Shown one piece after another: positions 62,108-64,000 of a stretch of 64,000 nt of DNA. The DNA lies in NCBI RefSeq assembly GCF_000165835.1, contig NC_014640.1, positions 1,302,001-1,366,000 on the forward strand. Direction: 5' to 3'. The notes beneath the pieces are model-generated. The model saw only the letters and a program-made list of their open reading frames with translations. It did no database searches and had not been told where the DNA came from. A program made the position numbers and the translations under genes. How positions within the stretch are numbered: the first letter of the stretch is position 1; every line of letters starts with the position of its first letter. The DNA comes from Achromobacter xylosoxidans A8. GTDB lineage: Bacteria; Pseudomonadota; Gammaproteobacteria; Burkholderiales; Burkholderiaceae_B.

Positions 62108-63283
62108 ATGAGCACACCGACCCCCGACAACAGTCCAGACCTATTGCGCGAGCTGCTCGCGTTTCAATCCGTCACGTTGACGCCCAATATCGAACTGATC
62201 GAGCGCGTGCGGGAGCTGCTGGCGCAGGCCGGCATCGCGTCCACGCTGGCGGCGGACCCGCAGGACGCCCGGCGGAGCAATCTGTTCGCGTCCGTCGGCC
62301 CCTTGGATGTACCCGGCATCCTGCTCTCCGGCCACACCGACGTGGTCCCCGTGGCAGGCCAGCCCTGGACCTCGCCGCCTTTCGAGGCGACCGTGCGCGA
62401 TGGGCGCATCTATGGGCGGGGCAGCGCGGATATGAAGGGCTTCGTGGCCTGCGCCGTGATGGCCATGATCCGCGCGGCCCATCAGCCTCTTGCGCGGCCC
62501 TTGCATCTGGCGCTGTCGTTCGATGAGGAAATCGGCTGCGTGGGGGTGCGCCATCTGCTGCGCGCGCTGGAACACATGAAGCCGGCTCCGCTGCTCTGCG
62601 TGGTGGGCGAGCCCACGCTGATGAAGATCGGCACCGGCAACAAAGGCAAGGCGGCCTATCGGGCCCTGTGCTGCGGCCAGGCGGGCCACTCCGGGCTGGC
62701 GCCGTTTTTCGTCAATGCCATCCATACGGCCAGCGATCTGATCGGCGCGCTGCGCGACGTGCAGCAGGACCTTGCCGAACACGGTCCGCGCGAAGCCGGC
62801 TATGACGTGCCGTACACGACGGTGCATGCAGGCACCATCAAGGGCGGCACGGCGCTCAACATCGTGCCGGCGGAATGCGAAGTCAATTTCGAGATCCGCA
62901 ACGTCGCGCAGGATGACCCGAACCTGATCCTGGCGCGGGTGCTGGAGTTGACCAGGGCGAAAATGCGCGCCGCGGGCGCGCGGGCGGATGCCGCCCCGCC
63001 TCGGATCGAGCTGGTCAACAGCTATCCTGGCCTTGCCACGGCGGACGATTCGGCGGCCGTCGCGCTGCTGGCCTCATGGCTGCCGCCAGACACGCCGCTC
63101 ACCAAGGCCGCCTTCGGCACCGAAGGCGGGCTGTTCCAGCAGCTATGGGCGCAAACTTCGGTGCTGATCTGTGGGCCTGGCAGCATCGAGGTGGCGCACA
63201 AGGCCGATGAGTACGTCGAGCTTTCGCAGCTGGAGGCCTGCGACGCCATGCTGGAGAAGTTGACGCAGTATCTGGCGATTTGA
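62108..63283 (+). CDS. M20 metallopeptidase, acetylornithine deacetylase (ArgE)-like
   Basis: A 391-residue M20 peptidase/deacylase. The dimetal site is visible: LSGHTDVVP (His, Asp), YGRGSADMKGF (bridging Asp), FDEEIGCVG (Glu pair), GEPTLMKI (Asp/Glu ligand) and a late HKADEYV (His). The lid domain residues (~185-290) are present. The pattern is closest to ArgE, which hydrolyses N-acetylornithine. It is placed with an amino-acid importer and catabolic proteins, not arginine genes, so it probably deacylates an imported N-acyl amino acid (inference). Confidence 0.87.
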   Translation: MSTPTPDNSPDLLRELLAFQSVTLTPNIELIERVRELLAQAGIASTLAADPQDARRSNLFASVGPLDVPGILLSGHTDVVPVAGQPWTSPPFEATVRDGRIYGRGSADMKGFVACAVMAMIRAAHQPLARPLHLALSFDEEIGCVGVRHLLRALEHMKPAPLLCVVGEPTLMKIGTGNKGKAAYRALCCGQAGHSGLAPFFVNAIHTASDLIGALRDVQQDLAEHGPREAGYDVPYTTVHAGTIKGGTALNIVPAECEVNFEIRNVAQDDPNLILARVLELTRAKMRAAGARADAAPPRIELVNSYPGLATADDSAAVALLASWLPPDTPLTKAAFGTEGGLFQQLWAQTSVLICGPGSIEVAHKADEYVELSQLEACDAMLEKLTQYLAI

Positions 63284-63409
63284 TCCGCTTACAAATCACG
63301 ACGCGGCTCGCACCTGGCGGCCGGCAACGTTTCGAAGCAATTGCCCGTGGAACCCTGAATTCAAGAGCCTGCTATAAAGTCGGCTACAGCTTTTCTGTAG
63401 GGCCAGGAA

Positions 63410-63676
63410 ATGTCCATTCAAATGTTGAGCCGCTGGGGTGTGGCGATTTTTGCGGCTGCGCTGATGGCCGGCTGCTCTTCGAGCGGTCCCAAGACGTCGG
63501 ATCAAGGTTCCAAATCGTATTCCTCCACCGCCCGCGCCGAAGGCGAGTGTGCGAAGCGCAGCAAGTGCATCTATAAAGGCGCGTACGAATCAGGCGAACG
63601 CAACTACGCCGAAGCGGAAGCCAAGCGCCTGAACATCGCCGAACTGGAGCGCCTGCGCCGCGCTTTCGGCAATTGA
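63410..63676 (+). CDS. Small lipoprotein (88 aa)
   Basis: An 88-residue predicted lipoprotein. Signal peptide MSIQMLSRWGVAIFAAALMAGC with lipobox MAGC (Cys 22), then a Ser-rich linker and a basic/acidic region (ECAKRSKCIYKGAYESGERNYAEAEAKRLNIAEL). The mature part has a Cys pair (C47/C53 region) and a predicted coil. No homologue is recognised. Its stop overlaps a possible TTG start of the GrpB gene. Confidence 0.75.
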   Translation: MSIQMLSRWGVAIFAAALMAGCSSSGPKTSDQGSKSYSSTARAEGECAKRSKCIYKGAYESGERNYAEAEAKRLNIAELERLRRAFGN

Positions 63677-63717
63677 AGCTGGCAGAAAACCGGCGCGCGC
63701 CCACGCCCGAAGAAATC

Positions 63718-64000
63718 ATGCGGCACTACGACGCGGACCCGGACGAGGATCCCTGGGTTCGGGGCAAGCCTGCGCCGGAACTGGTCGCGGTCGTACCCTA
63801 TGACCCTGATTGGCCGGTCCGCTATGGCCGGCTTGAGTCGCAGGTGCGCGAGGCATTGGGACCGGTCGCGCTGGCGGTCGAGCATATGGGTTCGACGGCG
63901 GTGCCGGGCCTGCCGGCCAAGCCGGTGATAGATATCGATCTGACGGTAGCCGACCCCGTGCAGGAGGACGCTTATGTCCCCGCCCTGGAGGCGGCGGGTT
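63718..64000 (+). CDS. GrpB/UPF0157 family protein (3' end outside window)
   Basis: The start of a GrpB-family protein (DUF nucleotidyltransferase-like fold). The family segment VVPYDPDWPVRYGRLE is followed by EHMGSTAVPGLPAKPVIDIDL, with the Gly-Ser and the DID pair of a nucleotidyltransferase. The rest lies beyond base 64000. The ATG at 63718 is chosen; an in-frame TTG at 63673, overlapping the previous stop (TTGA), is a possible earlier start. The role of GrpB proteins is not established. Confidence 0.8.
   Translation, partial: MRHYDADPDEDPWVRGKPAPELVAVVPYDPDWPVRYGRLESQVREALGPVALAVEHMGSTAVPGLPAKPVIDIDLTVADPVQEDAYVPALEAAG

Overview
The window is GC-rich, densely coded chromosomal DNA from a betaproteobacterium. 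The core gene blocks (ilvB-ilvH-ilvC-pssA, rpsO-pnp, tpiA-secG), two Bug-family (tripartite tricarboxylate) binding proteins, many LysR regulators and the style of the small lipoproteins all point to Alcaligenaceae, most likely Achromobacter or a close Bordetella relative. That assignment is inferred from gene content and not from a marker search. I see no rRNA, prophage, insertion sequence or CRISPR array.

Layout. 1-6.8 kb: end of a flavin-reductase-like gene, a tandem inverted-repeat array, tRNA-Ser(CGA), a Kef-type antiporter, 3-hydroxybutyrate dehydrogenase, yaaA and a FUSC/YccS-like membrane protein. 7.2-17.1 kb: conserved core with branched-chain amino acid synthesis (ilvBHC), phosphatidylserine synthase, S15 and PNPase, two lipoproteins and an ACT-containing threonine dehydratase. 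17.1-23.7 kb: PIN and GST proteins, a tRNA-Leu(UAA) split by a 225-nt group I intron, a nitrilase with a divergent LysR gene, a TPR protein and an unusual zinc ribbon-RDD-pilin-like fusion. 23.8-28.1 kb: LysR, CoA-transferase, Bug protein and HMG-CoA-lyase-like enzyme, an organic-acid catabolic operon. 28.1-32.1 kb: UspA, DUF4202, tRNA-Ser(UGA), quinone oxidoreductase, tpiA and secG.

32.2-41.1 kb: a RpiR/SIS regulator, a HAD phosphatase, a PhnDCE-type transporter, a tiny lipoprotein, a Tat-exported phospholipase C and a YadA-like trimeric autotransporter; the first part looks like phospho-compound scavenging. 41.1-46.1 kb: LysR, an HglS/YdcJ 2-oxoadipate dioxygenase/decarboxylase overlapping an FMN 2-hydroxyacid dehydrogenase, a Bug protein and tRNA-Leu(GAG), a candidate 2-oxo/2-hydroxy-diacid pathway. 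46.2-55.5 kb: a flavin monooxygenase and a polyamine-type ABC transporter whose ATPase is separated from its permeases and binding protein by four metabolic genes (quinone oxidoreductase, GST, a divergent AroQ homologue, a GhrA-like dehydrogenase) and a second tandem inverted-repeat array. 55.5-63.3 kb: a polar-amino-acid ABC transporter plus racemase/decarboxylase-like, Rid-like, DUF1028, LysR and M20-deacylase genes arranged around one divergent regulatory region; several of these enzymes lack the catalytic residue that defines the textbook member. The window ends in a small lipoprotein and a partial GrpB-family gene.

The clearest unusual elements are the group I intron in tRNA-Leu(UAA), the two inversely oriented arrays of a roughly 285-bp palindromic repeat, the zinc ribbon-RDD-pilin fusion, and the 55.5-63.3 kb transport/catabolic locus built from non-canonical enzyme variants.
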